This document shows positions 23,948 through 39,200 of a stretch of 64,000 nucleotides of DNA, piece after piece. The first letter of the stretch is position 1; each line of letters starts with the position of its first letter. The position numbers and the translations under genes were made by a program. Source of the DNA: Apostichopus japonicus. Lineage: Eukaryota > Echinodermata > Holothuroidea > Aspidochirotida > Stichopodidae. The notes beneath the pieces were generated by a model. It searched no databases. It was given only the letters and a program-made list of their open reading frames with translations, and was not told the DNA's origin. The stretch lies in contig NC_092575.1 of assembly GCF_037975245.1 (NCBI RefSeq), positions 10,506,001 to 10,570,000 on the forward strand, read 5' to 3'.

Positions 23948-24224
23948 ACTACAATGTAGTATAAATACCATCTAAACTCAGGGCTACACAGACATACCGA
24001 CAGTTTTCATGCAATGTTCTGGTTCCATACAACACATGAAGTTATTCGTTCACCAAACATGATCGGGCAATGTATGTAAAAGGAACATAGCGTGTTGACC
24101 CTTTCAAAGTATCGCATGTGACAACACAATATGTAATTGCAACATATCACGTTGTTTTAGGTACATTACATTTTCAGAGTCGAGATTCCGCAGACGGGTT
24201 TTGTGCGGTGTAACCACGGCGAGG

Positions 24225-27200
24225 TTAGGACACGGACAGGGCTTTGATATCCATAATGAGCTTCTTTGCATATTCAGGAGGGTCCAGCTTCTGCACATTC
24301 ATACAGGTACACTTCATTCTTGCTTCGTCCTATTCAAAATAAGGGAGAACTTTTTAGCAAACATCCCAAAGCAAAATCAGTGAAGAAATGATGCATAGAT
24401 ACATTTATTGTGTGAAGCAAAGGTGTAGGGGGAGGGGCGAAGACGTCAGTAATAAATTGAAAAAAAAATCCACATGCTTTAAATATATGCCATTGTGCTG
24501 ATATATAGTTAGCAATAACTTAACACAGGGTTCAATGGCCACCAAATGGGTAGACCTTTTTCTTAGGAAAGGGGTGGGGGGGGGGGGGAGAAGGAGGAAG
24601 GGCTGTAGGGATTCAGAGGGGAAAACAGTTCACTAGTTTAAAGGGAATAACTTAAGTGTTGAAATTTACCAATTTTATTCCTCATTAATTACTGCAAATA
24701 GGATGCAAAACAATGTAACCGGTCTGAAACACTTTCAAAATCTTGTCCAGAACTTTTTTCATGGTGGCCAGCTTCATCAAAAGTAACAAGAAAAGGCAAA
24801 ATGGACTGCAAAATTTTGTTTTACACACACGCAAAGATGTCAAGCAGCATTTTGTACACGATGCTATGGAGTCGAGGAGAAATTTACCGCCAAAGTCGTC
24901 CCGAGGCCAAATTAATTATCCCAAATTAACAAAAAAGAAAATGAGGGATATCTTTCATGACCCCTGACCCTGCATCCTCACTCACATTGTATGTCTCCAT
25001 CTTAATACGCATTTTGAAGATAAAATCAGAGAAAACAGCATCCTGGAAAACCTGGTTAAATGCAGCATCATCCTGAAAAAAAAAACAGCAAAGAAATTCA
25101 AGTTTAAAAAAAAAAAAAAAAAATATTAAAGGAATTTTTTTGTTGATTTTGGGCTAACTTGTTGACACTGTTTGGTAGTAATTTCCCACAGCTATCAGCG
25201 TTAGCATTAAAGGGCTACGGTTCCCGTTTTGAGATAATGTGCGTATAATTATGTTTCTCAAGAAGAAAGTAAAGACACACAACACACCAGGCTTCACACA
25301 AACATACACACAAACACAAACAAAACACTGTCATTATAATGTTAAAGTCTACAATAACCATGGTGGTGGCTACACAGACCATTATTCCACATACACTTCA
25401 CTTAAAGAGCTATTGAGAATTCACTGACGCTTTTCAAGACCACATTAAAATTCCAGGGGGTAAAATACCTGCTCTCTGAGGGCTCCAAGCGAGTTGGCAT
25501 TCTTTCCAAGAATTGCCTCAGCCGTTTCCTGGAAGCAGGTTATCCACTGATTGTCAGTGAGATCTGCTACATTGCACTATGGGAGAATCATTGAAAGAAC
25601 GTTAGGCATGTCCGTTATGGTAATAAACTAAATGCATCTTAGAAAAGTGAAAACTCTGGAAATGAAGAAATTTTTAGCTTATGGATTGTTTGAGTAGCTT
25701 ATTCTTTTTAGTATTAAACTAGGATTAAATTTTTCTCCAAGGGACGGACGTCAGCCAATGATTTTGCCCCCTTAACTTCAAACTCTGGCTATGGGATCTA
25801 TCTATTTTTCATCTCAGCCCTCATTTCAAACAAATTTTTCTCCAAGGGGAGCGAACACCCCTCCCTAGGACGGACATCAGCCAATGTTTTTGCCCCCTTA
25901 ACTTCAAACTCTGGCTATGGTATCGCAGCCCAGCACCTAGGAAGAATAATATGTCTTTTACAAACATCTACAGTGATGGTACTAACAGATTATTTACACT
26001 TTTGGACATGTGTCTCACAAACTAACAATCAAAACACGATGAAATCTTGACTGTGGTAAGAGTAAGGCTCGTTTAATTTTCCTCTCCCTTTTACAGATGC
26101 ATGATGGGATATGGCAGCATGCTCAGTGGTAAAGAGAGGTTGCGGACTGGTGAAAAAATCTCCAGAGATCACTTGTTCTAGAAAATCTTAAATGCTTTGG
26201 TGTAACATAATTAGCTGACAACATCTGAACCTACTGGTGTTTTGAGATTAATATAAACTTAAATTTTAGCTTATGGATTGTTTGAGTAGCTTATTCTTTT
26301 TAGTATTAAACTAGGATTAATGTCCATTCTGTTAAAGTAGGATTCATTTCCATTTTTATGGATAATAAAATAAATGCTTCTTTAGACAAGTGAAAATAAT
26401 GGAAGAGAAATTAAAGATAACTTGGCTTGTCTTTAACATTAAACTCCTATTACCTTAACATACTCATCCAAAATGGAAAATACAGCAACGTTGGCCACAA
26501 CATATGAAATGAATGAATCATGAGAAGAAAAACTGAAATAAATTTGATCTTATACCAGCTTTAGCAGAGCTTGCTACAAACAAGGTTAGTAAAGTTAAAG
26601 TTCAAAGTCCTGTATCAAGGCAAAGGCATTCTCACACAACTTTAATAACATTCAAACTCCTGGTCTTTGGTAACCCAAAGTGTGCACAATTCAAACGCTC
26701 CCTCCTGTGGTACCACAGTTCCCCACATGGGTCCCATGGGAGACCACCAATAAAGGTGCAGCCAAACACCGGTGCATGCAACTCTATTGTCAAGTTTAAT
26801 CGCACAGGTCCTTATTTTATACAGCTGGGCGAAGAGAGCCAATGGAGATTAAGTACCTTGCCCAAGAACACAATGTAACGATCTGTCCAGGACTCTAACC
26901 TGCATTCCTCAGATCGCAAGTCCACTGCCGTTCCGACCACGAAACCCTCCTACAGTAAGACTGGCGTGCTCTCACAATGCTGGAAACTCCCAATCTCCCA
27001 CAGGTACACCAATTATACATACAAAGTGATGCTTAACCCCGCTTCACTCACCGACAGGAGAAGCCTATGCTGAAACTCTGTATAATCCTTGTTACATTTC
27101 TCACATCGGAACGTCCCGTCACCATTCTCAATAACTTTCTTGTTGCAGGATTCTGAGGGACAAGCCTGTTTGAAATTGAAATAAAAACAAAAATAACAAC

Positions 27201-30200
27201 AAATTCTGATGTATCAAACAGTGCGTGCCACATTGTTGAAAAGTTTCTTGAATCCCATGTTATGTGGTGTTCATGTAGGCAGGGTTGCAGGCGAGGGGTG
27301 GGGGGGTGGCAGGGGGTTGGAAGACTTTCAAATGGCTTACATTTTGATAACACTCGCGTTACATAAATCTAGTCAAAATAATGGAAATGATACTGCACTA
27401 TTTTTCATCTCAGCCCTCTACTCAAACAAATTTTTCTCCAAGAGGAGCAAACAACCCCCCCCCCAGGATGGACATCAGCCAATGAGTTCACGCCCTGAAC
27501 TTCAAACTCTGGCTATGGGATCGCAGCCCAGTACCTAGGAAGAATAAAATGTCTTTGACAAACATCTACAGTGATGGTACTAACAGATTATTTACACTTT
27601 TGGACATGTGTCTTACAAACTAACAATCAAAACACGGTGAAATCTTGACTGTGGTAAGAGTAAGGCTCGATTAATTTTCCTCTCCCTTTTACAGATGCAT
27701 GATGGGATATTACAGCATGCTCAGTGGTAAAGAGAGGTTGCGGACTGGAGAAAAAATCTCCAGGGATCACTTGTTCTAGAAAATCCTAAATGCTTTGGTG
27801 TAACATATTTAGCTGACAATATCTGGACCTACTGGTGTTTTGAGATTAATATAAACGAAAAGTAACATCTCAATACAGTCTTACATGACTGAGACTTGAG
27901 TTGATTGCCAACCAAACGATATGAAAGGTTTTTAACTCTTATCTTTTGAGCACAAGGAAAAAAACAAATTTGCTGTTTGGACGTCCAACAAGTATGTCCA
28001 AGAGACAACCGGAAAAATCAGCAAAAACAAAAACAGCAAAATGAACTCATGCTAAACTGGTTACACATTATTGACAGGTCAAAACAGTACCAAACAACTC
28101 AAAATAGCTCAGAATGCACAAGTTTTTTTGGTTCCTTCATCGATAGCACCACTCCCCACCTACTCCCCACCCCACTCTCCCTGGTCTTATTATGCTCAGT
28201 GAAAAAACCATCTGTTACCAATTGTCCTGAACCATCCTAGATGTGGAAACAGATAATTATATTAGGCAGACCCCCTACCCCTTACAAGTTATGCAATTCT
28301 TACCATGTACATGCTGTTCTCCTTCTTGGCAAACAAAATAGTGGCCTTGGCGGTGAAGTAGTCAGGCTAAGAAGAAAATGAAAAGAGAGGGTTATTTACA
28401 TTCAGTGAAATTATCAAAAATCACCAAAATTCTATGATGGATATTACATGCTGGAAGCTTTTCATAACCTTATTACTCCTTGGAATGAAAATGTCATTAG
28501 AGTCACCTGATCAGAGTTCTGTGCAAAGCTTCCGCAATATCTCAAGTTTACCATGACTCTGCAGTTAGTTACGACTCTTATATGCAGAGTAGGCTAGTTA
28601 CGTCTGCTATTAAGACAGTGTGGTAGGTCTAGTGTAGGCTAACGTTTGGTGTATGGGAGAGCAATTGACGTTCTCAAGATAATAAACACCTGATATAATA
28701 TTAAACAATTTTGAGGAAGCATTAAACCTTGCACAAGATCGTGATATGTGGCGAAGGTTAATCACTAAGCATGTCGGATTGACGAGACTCAACTTACTAC
28801 TACTACTACTACTATGATATTAAACTAACAAAACAGTTTTCTGTTTTAAGAGAATTAGATTGACAAGAGTAAATAAGCTGCTTGCTGCATTCACAACCAT
28901 TTGCTTTAATCCATGTCATGTGGTCTCTAACTTGGAAAGATAAAAAATTTGCCAAAGATCATGAAAAAAAATGATGGTATTAAGAAACATTTATGTTTGA
29001 ACATGTGCATTACATACTAACAATCAAAGCATGTTGAAAGCTTGACTGTGGTAAGAGTAACACCTTTATTTGATATTCCTCCTCTCTTTTACAGATGCAT
29101 GATGGGATACAACAACAGGCTCTGTGGTAAAGGGAGGTTGCAGACAAATGAAAGAGCTCCAAGAATGGCTTGAAAACAAACAGTTGAATTTTGAGTACAG
29201 AGGTAAGTGAATCTATCAGATACTCACATTACACATTAAAATCAATCATACATTGTAGTGCCATCCCTCAAATTAAATTGCACACACAAACCCAAAACCC
29301 CAAATACAATAGCATTGATGTGATTTCTTTGTTTACAGGGCAACACGTTAACACCTACTGGGACGTTCAAACTGACTTTCTATTTCCACCAGACATGTCA
29401 ACTATAGTAAAAGAGTTGTCATGGTAACATGTACTTACTTTCTCTCCACTACCTAAGTTCTGTTCTTGTACTTCTTTAAAGGTACACCAGTTTGTGCTTC
29501 CTCCCCCACCCATTCCTCTGCTCTCAGAAATGGACTGCAGTTCTTGACGGCAACCCTCGCTGTCGTACCTTCAGCGAGAACGGAGAACAATTCTGAGTTG
29601 ATTTCATGATGCTTGAGAAAATATGACTGGATTAAATTCATATTTCTCAAATTTTAGCCTCCTAAAATTGATCCATATACCAAAAACCAGCATAAATATG
29701 TATACTGCTTTCAAACTGATCACAATAAAACAATAGTTTATTTCAAGAGTAAAATAGTTTCTATTTTTCTGTTTATCACATTCTGTGGTTTCTTTCAAGC
29801 AAATGAGGACAGGAGAACATTTGCTAATCTTTAACAAATTTTTCTCCAATGGGAGCGAACACCCCTCCTTAGGACGGACATCAGCCAATCATTTTGCCCC
29901 TAAACATCAAACTCTGGCTATGGGATCTATTTTTCATCTCAGCCCTCTTCTGAACACAAATTTTTCTCCAAGGGGAGCAAACACCCCTCCCTAGGATGGA
30001 CATCAGCCAATGATTTCTCCCCCTAAACTTCAAACTCTGGCTATGGGATTGCAGCCCTGCACCTAGGAAGAATAAAATATCTTTTACAAACAACAGTGAT
30101 AGTACTTACAGATTATTTACACTTTTGAACATGTGTCTTACAAACTAACAATCAAAATACGATAAAATCTTGACTGTGGTAAGAGTAAGGCTCGTTAATT

Positions 30201-33200
30201 TTCCTCTCCCTTTTACAGATGCATGATGGGATATTACAGCATGCTCAGTGGTAAAGAGAGGTTGCGGACTGGTGAAAAAATCTCCAGAGAGCACTTGTTC
30301 TAGAAAATCCTATATTTTATTTCAAGAGTAAAATAATTTCTCTTTTCTTTTTATCACATTCTGTGGTTTCTTTCAAGCAAATGAGGACAGGAGAATGTTT
30401 GCTGTTCTTTAACCGACAGCTTAGATTACTTAACTTACATGAAAAGAAACTTGAAGCACTTACGATTTAAAAATTTGCAAATTAAACTTTTGGGGCACAA
30501 AAATCATGGTATGTATAAAAGTTGGGGGTGATCCCTGGTTAACAGTGTTAGCAAGGAAATGGACAGTAATCAGAATCGTCATCAACTTATCAAAACTAAT
30601 TTCAAACTTTAAAATCATCTTGACTTGAATAATAAAAAAGAAGAAGCAATTACACACATCTTCAGAATAGCAGCAATTATTACACATTGAGCAGGCAAGA
30701 TTCAAATGCTACTTTATTTCCCTGTAAATCCATAACAATGTTAACCACCTAGTTTAGCTTAAACTGAACTTTCAGATCGTGCTACAAAGCACTCGTACTG
30801 ACAGTATGTACAGTATAAATATCCTGTTTCTATCAGACAGAGGTTTGCAACTGTTCAAACTCGCAGTACAAGTGCTTTGATGCATGACAAGGGACTGGAG
30901 TATAGAGTGGTATTAGCATTGGAAAATTGTCCCAATTGGCTGTTTTCTGCCATTTGTAAAATCAATCTCAATTCCACATGTGACAACTTACCAGCCCTTC
31001 AGTGCATGTGCCCTGGGAATGTCTGGGTTGATCTGAAAAATACTGGACTGTAGGACCGAGAGTGACCGGCCTCCGAAACTGGACAGTCTCGCCCCTTTGA
31101 CCGCCACTACCGGATGGACGGACGCATCAAAGCCTTCAGCCTAAAAAAAAAATCAATACATTTGAGTATTTGACAAAGAATCTCACCTAAAGATAGTTTT
31201 CTTAGTTACAAGGTTGACCACATCACTAATATATGACGATGAATGTTGGTTAATAACTTGAAATTCATGCAAGTCAAAATGGAGTAATTTGAGGACAAAC
31301 CATCTCTATCAGTTGTCTAGGTAATGTGCATGGTATGTACAAAATGCTAAGTATTTTTACATCATTTGCACTTGACCCAGAAGTATGACACACATATTTG
31401 CAGTTGGCAACATGAAATGACTCGTTCTTACTTACGATACCCAGAGGTGTGCAGCAGGAACTTGTACCTTAGCATGGTTGTAGGATGTTCTCTTACATGC
31501 CACAGTTAACAGTTCTAATCAGTATCAATATATCATAAAGGGGGAGATCACAGAGGAACAGACGTACCTCCTTTCCCCACAGGGTCATGTTGACCACCTT
31601 TCCAGAGTCGTCGACCAGACTGACGTCTCGTTTAGAGACCTCTCTGCTGCTGGATTTGATTGTGACTTTTTGAACTTCCCCTGCCATCTTAGCAACACCA
31701 ATTACATCTGGTGAAAACAAGCGAATAAAGATTTATTTTAATATCATCATAATGATAGACAAGTCAATAATTCAAGATGCTTTCCCATCGCTAGAGATGT
31801 AGATATCACACAAAAAGGTGTCAAAAACATGACTGAATGACAGCCAACATTTGAAAGAAAGTATGCTTTTTTTTACTGCATAAGATGAAACTGCAAGTGT
31901 GGTGCATCATAGAACTTCTTAGGAGTATGCGACATGGAAGAAACATAATTTGCCCATCCTTCCATTCATCAGGAATATCATCCATCAGCCATTGGGGAGG
32001 GGGAGGGGTGTGTGGATGTGACATAGCTTGTTGTAAGCGAATAAAAACTCACCGACCATAGTGTCAGGGTTAGTATCTTGTAATTGGGTAATCGATCTGA
32101 AATCAAACTGTACATTGGGAATGGTCGAGTCTTCCTCTTCGCAAGGCATCATCTAGACAAAATAAAAACAGGAAAATATAGCTGTAGGGGTGGAGGCCGA
32201 TACAACCACAGTTTAGATTGTACAGACTTCAAGGAGAATGACATGACACTGATTAATACTTCATGCCTTACATACGCTACCAAACTTGAACATTTGCTTA
32301 CAGAAAAATGCACACAACCCCCCCAAAAAAATTATTAGTGAATAAAATTTAACGGCCAAAGTGGAAAAATTTAAAACAGTAGATCAGTACAATGCAGAGT
32401 TGAACAAAATTCACCTGACAATTGAGATCTAATTATACACTGCAAATGCAATTCAACTTACAATTTCTTTAGGATAAAATGTCAAAAGTCCATTTGGGGC
32501 CCCCCTGTGGCAAAATTCCAATGATTTAAAAACAGATAATTGAACTCAACTGAGAGATACTGCATGCTAACACATGCAACTGAAACTTAGAAACACTATG
32601 ATTGTTTTGGGCAGAAAATACCACATTCATTTCCAATTATTGAAAGGGAGCAAATGAAGTTGAAGAGTCATTAATTCTATCAAATTCTTGATTATTTGGA
32701 GCAGAAAATGTTAAGCCAGTTGTGACTACTGGGGAGTGATGAAACATGTTTTGGAAGCATGGAGAACTTTGATTCCTGCTTTAAGAGATCTTAGTGGATA
32801 TCAACTGTTAGGGGGTTGGGAGGGGGGGGGGGTGGAACTCAAAATGTGCTGACACCAGATATTATAAATAAGGTGACTCATTACCGTTGTTTCGGAATTA
32901 AAGGTGAGTTCATAATCATTCTGAATAGACGTATATTGTTTGTTAGCTGGCTTCAAGGTACCCTTGGATAAGAAGTACACCTGTAAAAAAACAAAAACAA
33001 GGATTAATATTTGCATATTATTCACGTTGATCATGTAGAGAAATTTTCATTTACTTTCATTAAAAGCTTCTATGCATCAAGGAATATATGTAAAAAATAG
33101 GCAAGAAATGTATGCAGTAACATGAGATGAAAAAATATTAGGGAAATGTGTTTGAGCTACAAACCTGATATGAGGTCTTTAAAGTTATCAAACACACAAA

Positions 33201-36200
33201 CAACCGTTATTGTAATTGGGTAAGCTTGAAGAGAAAACCTTATAACATTTCTTGAAATCAATGACAAATTTTCTGACCTTGCCTTTCTCCACCACATCGT
33301 AAAACTTGTCAACTTGATCCTTGAAAGCGGTAGCTCTAATTTCACCGGATTGATCGACTAAATCCATCGAGAAGAGTTTCCCTTCTCCTCTCGAGTTACT
33401 CCAAGTCCGTATGTCCGATTTATTGGTAACTCGTACCTTTATCGTCCACCTGACGGAGAAAACGGAATAAACAAGTTCAACTAAAGTGAGATTGCTCACA
33501 AAACCAGGTCTGGACATTTGACCTCGATCATTTAGGCTTCTCATAATTGATTCCAATAGTTCCTATTGCAAAAATGTCAGCAAACTATATGTACCTTTGC
33601 ATACTAACAATCCAAAACATGATGCAGTCTTGACTGTGGTAAGAGAAAGGTTTCATTATTATTCCTCTCCCTTTGACAGATGCATGATGGGATACAACAC
33701 ATGCTCTGTGGTAAAGAGAGGTTGATTTCTGGCGATAAACTTTTCCTTCAAACATCTTTATTTTCCTTCAAATTTATACATATCATAAAGAGAGGATATA
33801 TAGGGGAGGGGGTAGGGTTATGCGACCATTCTGTGACTATTACGAAACGTAAAGATGTACACATAACACCGTAAAATAACCTCAAGGATAGGAAATTTTG
33901 ATAATCTCAATCAAATCAAGGTTTACAGCTTTATATCTTGACCTATGATAGGACACCAATCTGCTTTACCTCGGATTATCTCTATCAGACTGCTTTATAT
34001 ACTTGAAATACGATATGCATGCATTTGTCAAATCAATGCCGTTTAATATCTCACCACATATCACTCCTGCCAAAATATGTAGGCCAATGGACAAAACTCT
34101 TAGAGGACAGGGTAACTAAGGGTGACTTTTTTCAAATGACTTTCTAACATGTAAGCATTATTTTAAATACCTGTTTTGGTATGGCGTCAAACTAGATATG
34201 GGCTGACTCTTGGGTGGGCTGCCCATGTTATTGTTGAGACCAGTTCCAACACGACTGAAGTTACCTCCAAAGGATCCCTTGGAAGATGGCACTGGTGACT
34301 GAATGTTACCTAGGAAACAAGGTCAAGACGAATTTATGAAAATTTAGGTTACAATCAAGTGTGCACAGTTAATCTAGGCAAAAGCATAAATAATTATGGT
34401 GGGGAGGGGGGGATGAATTGCATTTTAATAATAATTTAAAGGATTAATGTAACTTAGTGTTAACTTGGAAACTCTACTAGGGTTGAAGTATCTCAAGTTT
34501 TCTATGGCAAATAAACCGATAAAAAACAGCTTAAGTTTAAACTCTTTGTATTCTTGGTAACTTGAGTAAATCAGATTGACCATTAGCAATGAAACAAGAA
34601 CTTCCAAGGGCCATAGCTTAAAGGAATATTTGCTTTGAATTTTGCAATCACAAACAAACATTTCAAACTCCCAGACTTCCCAAATGATTAAAAACTGACA
34701 CATTTGCTGAGGTATAATTTATTTAACCTCAGCAATACCAAGTGTTTGCTTCAAACTGCTGAGATAATTAACATAATAGTTGCTGATCAATAATTACACA
34801 CATATTACATATTCAGATATTACATATTAAGAAAAGCTTATTCCAAAAGACTGAGTTGATGTGAATGTAATATCTTTACAAGCTTTTCAAAGAGTTTTTA
34901 TCATAACTGTAGAACTATGATGAACATTTTCTCAGATTACAAAAATAGAATCAATTTCATAGAGAGATCAAAGGTTTCATGTGGAATAACCTATCCGATA
35001 TTGTATTGCAAAATGCCATGCAAAATAGTGAAGCTGCCATGGAAACCAAAGATGACTTTTATACATACCTGTAAACAAGATTTTTAATATCATAATGACA
35101 ACTCAAACACAATTTCTCAGGAATTCAGATTATTTGTACAAAAGTTTTATTTAGTGATTGCCATTAAATCAAGTACAAATTGTGCAATTTAGTCAAGGTA
35201 AAAAGAGTAAATGCTTTATTCAAAATGAATACTGTACATCAACAAGGAAATAAGAATATGTCAAATATTGCTTGAAGTGTGAATTGGATGCAAATCAATT
35301 TACTGGTGTGGATAGTATATCTTTGAAGTGACTACATTCATACAATGATAGAAAAGAAAATAATGCCCAATATTAAAATACTTGGTTAAGGAGAACTAAA
35401 AACCAGCCATTTGTAACAAACGACTTAATAATTACTTACAATATTATGATGCTTTTCAACGTAAAAACTGTTGATGTAAAACAATTAGGTTGTCTACATA
35501 GTTAAAGAACAAAATATACAAAAGTGTATGCAATTATATAAAAATAAGTTAGCTTGGAAGTATAATGGTTGTACAGATGAAAGAGTGTTGAAAGTTGAGA
35601 GTTGTTTTACAAGTGATCAGCCTCATTTAAATTCCAAGAGTAGCACACACGTTGTTATCATCTAACCCCCCCCCCCCCCAAAGTATTAAAACAATAAAAA
35701 TATTTAAAAATATTAAAATTCATGAAAAGAAGGTGGTCCAGGGAATAATTTATCTGGAATTGCATCACAAATTACTATGCAAAATGGGAGAAAAATGCTA
35801 CATAAATGCCAAAAAAAGTATAAAATGTTTGGGATATTATCAGTATTTAATGAGAAATAATTCCCTGTAGTCAAGGAGGAACTTTACTTTTGACTGGAGA
35901 TAGAGTAACATCTTCTAAAAATCCTTGTGAAATTTGCCTAAGAATTCCTACATTCCGTACACAGGATTGTTTGTGCTGATATAAGCTTGCAGCAAACATG
36001 TGCGAGGGTGTTAGATACACAATGTGAGGTTTTGCTGTAACATTCACACTTTTTGTTTTGAACTTGGATTGGGTAATTTTTGAAGTACAGAATTTGATGC
36101 AAATACTTTCAAGGAAAACAGAAAATCAGTTCAGTGATGCATCTATGGCATCACACGTACCTGTTCAAAGTGCATTTTTGTTACAAAAGATATCAATACC

Positions 36201-39200
36201 AGATGATACTATATCAAAAGACAGCGAGCAAGAATTGAAACAAAAATATAATCAAGGTGGTAGAAATGCATTTCTCTTTCATCAGTTAGAATTAAATTGA
36301 CGCCCAGGTCATTCTTTGGAGGTTTCAGATTCATTCTCCTATTTTGACACTCTATGATTCTGATGTTGATTCTAATGCTGTAAATAGCCCTTGTATCAAT
36401 ACTTAAAGGGAGTGAAGAACCGCGCACAAAGAAATGTATCATGCCGGTAATCTGACCTAGTTTCGAATGAGGTGTAACAGAAGTGTTAGACACCACCATC
36501 AATCCCAGAAAATACACACACAGCTTGCTACTGTCGGTAATTAGACACTAGTGTACAGTCAATACATACAGCTACGGTCAATACCCACAACACAGTGTAC
36601 ATAGCAGCGATGGACATCTCAGGTCCAGCTACAGATAACAAGGTATAATGTTTCATTACTGTCTGCATTTTGTAGCGACAAGCAGAAAACTTCCCTTGCA
36701 AGCAACGGAAAGTTAACTTTTTCAGAGTGCGGCACGCGGTTTGGGGGCGAGTCTTCAATGCCTTTAACAACTCATATTGACATATTATTTCACTCTGGCA
36801 ACATCATGTAAAAGGCAAAAATCACTTTTTTTTGGCTTTGCTAACTCATAAAGACAACATTTTAAAACCACTCATTTCTTTCTGACATTTTGTAGAGCAA
36901 TTGAAGTTTATACAATTAACTTGAATATTTATCATAAATGACACAATCCTAAAGTTATGTGTACATATTGGTACTTTCTTTGCACTTGTGTATCTATTTT
37001 GGTTAATTTCCATTTTCCAGAACAACTCTAATTTCTACAAAAGATGAATTATTCCGTGTCTACCAGCAGTCAAGTCTTAGATAGTACACACTCTGTTATT
37101 CTATTCATTGCTGTGGGTTATCTCAAAACACCAAGGGAAATATTCAGGAAATCAAATAGTCAAAGGTCACATTCTGAATGTATGACTCCTTCCCGAAGAC
37201 TATCTTGTACATTATACACAAGATTGACCCTAACCTCAAATATCTGGAAGATAAGAGTCCACTTCAGGTATGAATATCACAGGTTATAAATTGATGATAC
37301 ACAATATAATATCACAGATGCAGCAGACAATTTAGATTGGCAGTGATGAGAAATGTTGTTTTGTGTTTAGTCATTTCCCACAAATAAACAAACAAAATAA
37401 CATTCTGTTGATTGCGAAACACTTTGGCCATTCCATGCATCAATTTCTCATGAAAATGCCCTCCACCCAAACACATGACTGAATTATTATCCACGGTTAC
37501 ATAATCATTTAAATTTCGAGATAATTCCAAAGCAGTTGTTACTGTACTCGTTCAAATAAAGTTAACAATGTGTAATATATCTCAGCAACTGACAAAACAA
37601 TGATGCTGTGAACTAGATCAAATGTGCTCCATTTTCTTTCTGTATTATTAATGATGTAAGAAACATACTTTTTTAAATATCCCTTTACATAAAGTTGAGC
37701 AGACAATACTGTAACTCATGCAATTTCCACATGACTACATTATTTATGAACTCTTGCAAAAATGCCTGTCGGAAATCTCCTGAGCTACGAGGTCTAATCT
37801 GATCTCTTCCACCTTGCGTCTGGCTTTCTCTTCAGCTAGCCGTTCTTTTTCAATCTGTAAGGAGAAACAAAAGAAATTCTCATTTTTCGTACAAGAAAAA
37901 GATGGCAATACGATCCCACATCCAAACTTTACGTTTGGTTACGTTTTCATCCAGAAAAGAATGATCTTTCAAAACCTGTTGACCAAAGATTTGGAAATTG
38001 CTTTTCAAATTTTGAACAAGATGTGAAGGCAAAATCCACATATGAACATGGGTAACAGTTATTGAAAGCTAGGAAACCTAACATCTGGCAAGTTATCTAA
38101 AGCCTATCCAATCAAAATGACATGGGTTTCATTCATCAACTCTTCTTCCATCAAAATCTTGTCCAAATTTATAAAATGATTCCCCACTGAGCTGACACTG
38201 TTAAAAGGATTGCATCCCACCCACCCAACATGTCTGCAATATTCACCTAACTAGTGACATTCCCCCCCCCCCCCAAAAAAATGAAATATTCATCCAGAAT
38301 ATCAAGAACTTCAAATGAATACCTATTTCTCGACTTTGGAAAATTAATGTTCTCCATAGAAACGTAACTGCCAGTGATGCTAAGACTACCGTACTTTTAT
38401 TTGCTAACATGAAAACCAATGACTGGCTGTTAGAGTTAAGTGTTTACCTCTAGTCTCTCCCTCTCGATCTGTAATCTTCTTAACTCTACTTTCAATAGTA
38501 ATTCTGAGGTCTGAGATGAACAGTATTGGCAGTATGGAGTAGGTGTTATCTACGGAGGGAAGCAAAGAAAGCATTCACCATCTTGGGTAGGAAGAACAAA
38601 ACTCAATTAACCAAAACATCTGCTGGTGGGGGTTATTTTACAGAATAAATCAGAAAATGGCGACATAGATAATATCAAAATAACATTGAAGATCCGAAAG
38701 GAGTGGGGTGAAGGGAGTGGTGTGAAGGGAGTGGGGTGAAAGGAGTGGGGTGAAGGGAGTGGGGTGAAGGCAGAAGGGATATAGAGGGTCCAATGGTCCA
38801 CCATCAAGTTCTATAAATTATACTAAACAACTATCAATGTTGTTTTAAAGAGTAGCTTTCAGAACTTTGCAGATATGTGAACAACAAAGATAGATATTAA
38901 AGCTTTATGAGATGTTACATGATTGATCTGAGCGTCTATACAGATCTCAATCATCATTTGTCATGTTACGATATCCTACCAGAAGTAGCCTCTGTACACA
39001 AACTACACATGGTTTAAATATTGTGTGTGGTTCATCACCATAATTCACTTCCCACTCGATTCCCTTCAGTTTATTTCAGCAATGCTATCTGACACCTGCT
39101 AATTTTCATCCGAAAAGGTGCACTTAGCCGCTAGAGAGACTCAACAGTTGGTGACAATAATGCTGTTAGCTAAGGGGAAGGGGGAGGGGGTGGGGAATCT

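Noticed and set aside
36058-36300. 80-codon plus ORF in RPA1 intron 5
   Set aside because: No domain or splice context; ends just before a MITE and overlaps an open minus frame.
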